7,233 nt of DNA from Bacillota bacterium (GTDB taxonomy: Bacteria > Bacillota > Clostridia > Christensenellales > Aristaeellaceae), in contig JAEZHK010000008.1 in the NCBI GenBank assembly GCA_023416655.1, positions 1 to 7,233 of the forward strand, given 5' to 3'. Positions within the stretch are counted from its first letter, which is position 1, and the number at the start of each line of letters is the position of its first letter. Both the position numbers and the translations under genes were made by a program. Under the pieces are notes generated by a model. It ran no database searches. It saw only the letters and a program-made list of their open reading frames with translations, and was not told the DNA's origin. Below, in pieces: positions 5,517 to 7,233 of this stretch.

Positions 5517-6791
5517 TTAAGGCGTGAGTAAAAGGCATTTGGACAGCGCGTAGCCCGTCTTGCTGCCTGTCTTGTCGGTGTACTTGATCCTGGTCCAGGT
5601 GCCGTCGCTGGCGGTCAACACGACGACCTGTTTGTTGGTGGGGATCACTGTCAGCCGCGTGGAGGTGGTGGACTTGCTCTTCCTGAGCGACGTCAGCTGC
5701 GTCGTGGTGGCGTATGTCGGCGCGGGGGAGGGCGAGGGCGTCGGCGCGGCCACGTCATCAAACAGGAGGGTCTGGAGGTCGGGCGTCGCGCGGCCGTCTG
5801 GCTCCAGCCCGGCCATCGTCTGGAAAGCCCGCAGCGCCGTGCGCGTGGCGGCGTCAAACTTCGTGGTCAACTTGAAACTGGACTTCAGGTAGCCAAGCGC
5901 CCTGAGCCGCCTCTGCAGTTCCTTGACTGCTATGTAGTCGTTGCCGTACTGCAACGTGACCAGCCGCCCCGTGACGGTGTTGTCTTTCGCGATCCTGTTC
6001 TGCAGTGCGTTGTCCGCGTCGCCGGTCACAGGGAGGCCTGCCGCGGTCTGGTAGGCTTCCACGGCGGCCTTGGTCTCCGCCGTGAACTCCGTGGTGACTG
6101 CGCCGGGGTAGAAGCCCAGCGAGCGCAGCCTGGATTGCATCGACTTGACGAGACCACTTCTGCTGCCCACTGAGAGCATGGGCTTGGGTGTCGGATTCAG
6201 CGTGGGCTGGATGCCCTTGTGCCCCTTGGCCTTCAGCTCACTCTTGAGCTGCCTGGCGAGGGCCCTGCTCTCCCCCGTCGAGGGCGCGCGCAAAATGCGC
6301 ACGGTGGTGCCCAACTTGCAGTTGTAGCTGATCCACTGCGCGTCGATGGGCGTCAACCGGATGCAGCCGTGGGACGCGGGGGAGCCCAGCTTGTTGAAGG
6401 ACTCCCAGTCCAGCGAGGAGACGCTGCGGGTTGCGTAAAGAATCGAATGCAGCCAGATGTTTTTATTGGACACGGAGAGTTTCTTGCCGTATCGGATGTA
6501 GCAGGATTCGAAGGCAATCCACGGATCAACCGCGTTGCTCTTGATGCTGTATGTACCCGTCGGCGTTGTGCCGCGTACCCTGCCCGTGGAGCAGATCATG
6601 TTGCGGACTGGTTCATCGGTGGCGCTATCGTAGGCGGTGACGTATTGATTGGTCATGTCCACAACCAGGTAGTAGGGCATCCCGCGGTTGATGGATGCTT
6701 TTTCCGAGAGCGGCATCGCCATCGCGGGCAATGCTGCGAGGACAAGGGTCAAGACGAGAGCAGGCAGAAAGAGGCGTATCGGGTGCTTCAT
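5517..6791 (-). CDS. Secreted L,D-transpeptidase (YkuD) with two peptidoglycan-binding domains and a C-terminal SH3-like domain
   Basis: A 424-residue exported cell-wall enzyme. L,D-transpeptidases make 3-3 peptide cross-links in peptidoglycan or attach proteins to it, through a catalytic cysteine. Residues 1-25 are a signal peptide ending AMA. The YkuD domain spans about 39-168: WLHS (His115) and the catalytic block SHGCIRL (140-146), with His141, Cys143 and Arg145. Two PG_binding_1 repeats follow at about 208-266 and 279-343, each with the QxxLRxLGY/F and ALxAFQ-type core. A Pro/Ser/Thr linker (about 349-362) leads to a bacterial SH3-like domain (about 363-423, VVVLTASDGTWTRIKY, then KTGYAL). 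All motifs look intact. The ATG at 6791 has AAAGGAGG 7 nt upstream. It is monocistronic, with its own promoter and terminator. The substrate stem peptide and the exact cross-linking role are not visible. Confidence 0.94.
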   Translation of the reverse strand: MKHPIRLFLPALVLTLVLAALPAMAMPLSEKASINRGMPYYLVVDMTNQYVTAYDSATDEPVRNMICSTGRVRGTTPTGTYSIKSNAVDPWIAFESCYIRYGKKLSVSNKNIWLHSILYATRSVSSLDWESFNKLGSPASHGCIRLTPIDAQWISYNCKLGTTVRILRAPSTGESRALARQLKSELKAKGHKGIQPTLNPTPKPMLSVGSRSGLVKSMQSRLRSLGFYPGAVTTEFTAETKAAVEAYQTAAGLPVTGDADNALQNRIAKDNTVTGRLVTLQYGNDYIAVKELQRRLRALGYLKSSFKLTTKFDAATRTALRAFQTMAGLEPDGRATPDLQTLLFDDVAAPTPSPSPAPTYATTTQLTSLRKSKSTTSTRLTVIPTNKQVVVLTASDGTWTRIKYTDKTGSKTGYALSKCLLLTP

Positions 6792-6830
6792 CCGCCACCC
6801 TCCTTTCCGTTGGAAGATTATGGTATTTCC

Positions 6831-6858
6831 ATTATATCTATTTCATGTTAAGTCTCAA
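6831..6858 (-). promoter_or_regulatory. Promoter of the L,D-transpeptidase gene
   Basis: On the minus strand, -35 TTGAGA (6858-6853, five of six consensus), a 16-nt spacer and a perfect -10 TATAAT (6836-6831). The start is expected near 6824, about 33 nt before the ATG. I see no operator-like palindrome, so expression may be constitutive. Confidence 0.7.
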
Positions 6859-6912
6859 TCTAGTGTTCCGATAATTTACAATTCCTGTCGCGAGTTTTCT
6901 TGCGGGAAAGAC

Positions 6913-6941
6913 TTGACAAAACAACTCCGCTGTAGTAAGAT
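6913..6941 (+). promoter_or_regulatory. Promoter of the tRNA cluster
   Basis: A perfect -35 TTGACA (6913-6918), a 17-nt spacer and a -10-like TAAGAT (6936-6941, four of six consensus). The overlapping GATAAT is a better -10 match but would need a 20-nt spacer. It lies about 40 nt upstream of the first tRNA, leaving a short leader to be removed by RNase P. It is divergent from the L,D-transpeptidase promoter. Confidence 0.6.
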
Positions 6942-6980
6942 AATAACCCGTGAGACCATTACGGCCCCATGATCCTGCAA

Positions 6981-7056
6981 GGGTTATTAGCTCAGTTGGT
7001 AGAGCACCTGACTCTTAATCAGGGTGTCCAGGGTTCGAGTCCCTGATGACCCACCA
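6981..7056 (+). tRNA. tRNA-Lys (anticodon CTT)
   Basis: A 76-nt cloverleaf with encoded CCA. The acceptor stem GGGTTAT/ATGACCC contains one T-G pair, the D-arm is GCTCAGTTGGTAGAGC, and the T-arm loop is TTCGAGT. The anticodon stem CCTGA/TCAGG encloses the loop CTCTTAA, giving anticodon CTT, which reads AAG. The discriminator base is A. It is first in the cluster. Confidence 0.97.
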
Positions 7057-7061
7057 GCGGT

Positions 7062-7082
7062 ATGGCGCACCCCGAGCGCCAT
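7062..7082 (+). other. Intergenic hairpin between tRNA-Lys and tRNA-Thr
   Basis: A perfect 7-bp stem, ATGGCGC (7062-7068) with GCGCCAT (7076-7082), closes a 7-nt loop. It fills most of the 30-nt spacer between two tRNAs. CCCTG follows instead of a T-run, so it should not terminate transcription. A structural or processing role in the precursor transcript is plausible. Confidence 0.5.
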
Positions 7083-7086
7083 CCCT

Positions 7087-7162
7087 GCCAATGTAGCTCA
7101 GCTGGCAGAGCAGCGGTTTCGTAAACCGCAGGTCAAGGGTTCGAGTCCCTTCATTGGCTCCA
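7087..7162 (+). tRNA. tRNA-Thr (anticodon CGT)
   Basis: A 76-nt cloverleaf with encoded CCA. The acceptor stem GCCAATG/CATTGGC is perfect, the D-arm is GCTCAGCTGGCAGAGC, and the T-arm carries TTCGAGT. The anticodon stem GCGGT/ACCGC encloses the loop TTCGTAA, giving anticodon CGT, which reads ACG. The discriminator base is T, as found in some bacterial threonine tRNAs. Confidence 0.97.
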
Positions 7163-7165
7163 CGT

Positions 7166-7233
7166 CGAGGTGTAGCGCAGTTTGGTAGCGCGTTTGGTTC
7201 GGGACCAAAAGGCCGCAGGTTCAAATCCTGTCA
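7166..7233 (+). tRNA. tRNA-Pro (anticodon CGG), 3'-truncated by the window
   Basis: It begins 3 nt after the CCA of tRNA-Thr. The 5' acceptor strand is CGAGGTG, the D-arm is GCGCAGTTTGGTAGCGC, and the anticodon stem TTTGG/CCAAA encloses TTCGGGA, giving anticodon CGG, which reads CCG. The T-arm (TTCAAAT loop) is complete. The window ends two bases into the 3' acceptor strand, so about five acceptor bases, the discriminator and any CCA lie beyond it. Confidence 0.93.

Noticed and set aside
6219..6851. Plus-strand frame opposite the N-terminal half of the L,D-transpeptidase gene
   Set aside because: It is an antisense shadow; the opposite strand encodes a signal peptide and a complete YkuD catalytic motif.
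6889..6907. Weak hairpin upstream of the tRNA promoter
   Set aside because: The stem is about six pairs with G-U/bulge defects and no T-run on either strand; it is not a credible terminator or operator.
7015..7224. Minus-strand frame of 69 codons with phrases such as GTRTLDLRFTKPLLCQLSYI and RDSNPGHPD
   Set aside because: These peptides are a well-known spurious translation of the antisense strand of tRNA genes and recur in databases as false proteins. The region is fully explained by three tRNAs.
1..7233. CRISPR array, insertion sequence, phage or toxin-antitoxin signature
   Set aside because: I saw no regularly spaced repeats, transposase or integrase motifs or terminal inverted repeats. 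No tRNA shows an att-like duplication, although the last tRNA is cut by the window.

Overview
The window is about 60% GC by eye. It reads as a chromosomal, housekeeping-type segment of a bacterium. The best guess is a GC-rich Clostridia-like Bacillota. The reasons are a class A-type RNase P RNA, strong AGGAGG-like ribosome binding sites, near-consensus sigma-A promoters, a ROK repressor next to a sugar ABC operon, and tRNA genes with encoded CCA. The lineage is an inference; no marker here fixes it. I found no phage, IS, CRISPR or defence signature.

Layout. At 1-284 lies the 3' three quarters of the RNase P RNA gene (rnpB, + strand), closed by a hairpin terminator at 293-330. Converging on it is a ROK-family repressor (346-1500, - strand). 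The 238-bp gap at 1501-1738 holds two divergent promoters, each with a consensus -35 box and a 17-nt spacer. Just downstream of each -10 box is one copy of the same 18-bp imperfect palindrome (14 of 18 bases shared). The simplest reading is that the ROK protein represses both itself and the operon. The operon (1739-5282, + strand) encodes a complete CUT2-type (ribose/galactose/xylose-like) importer: tandem ATPase, permease and substrate-binding protein. It ends in a very strong terminator at 5301-5334. No sugar kinase, isomerase or aldolase is present, so the substrate cannot be named and its catabolic genes must lie elsewhere.

The region 5283-5516 separates convergent units. It holds the operon terminator, a long unexplained hairpin (5345-5412), and the terminator of the next gene (5466-5503, - strand). 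That gene (5517-6791, - strand) is a secreted L,D-transpeptidase with two peptidoglycan-binding domains and a C-terminal SH3-like domain. It has its own promoter at 6831-6858. Divergent from it is a tRNA cluster with a promoter at 6913-6941: tRNA-Lys(CTT), tRNA-Thr(CGT) and a 3'-truncated tRNA-Pro(CGG) that runs off the window. All three have C at the wobble position and so read G-ending codons.

No wholly new system is evident. The points most worth a second look are the paired ROK operators, the solute-binding protein with a non-lipoprotein signal peptide, the long hairpin at 5345-5412, and the all-C34 tRNA cluster.
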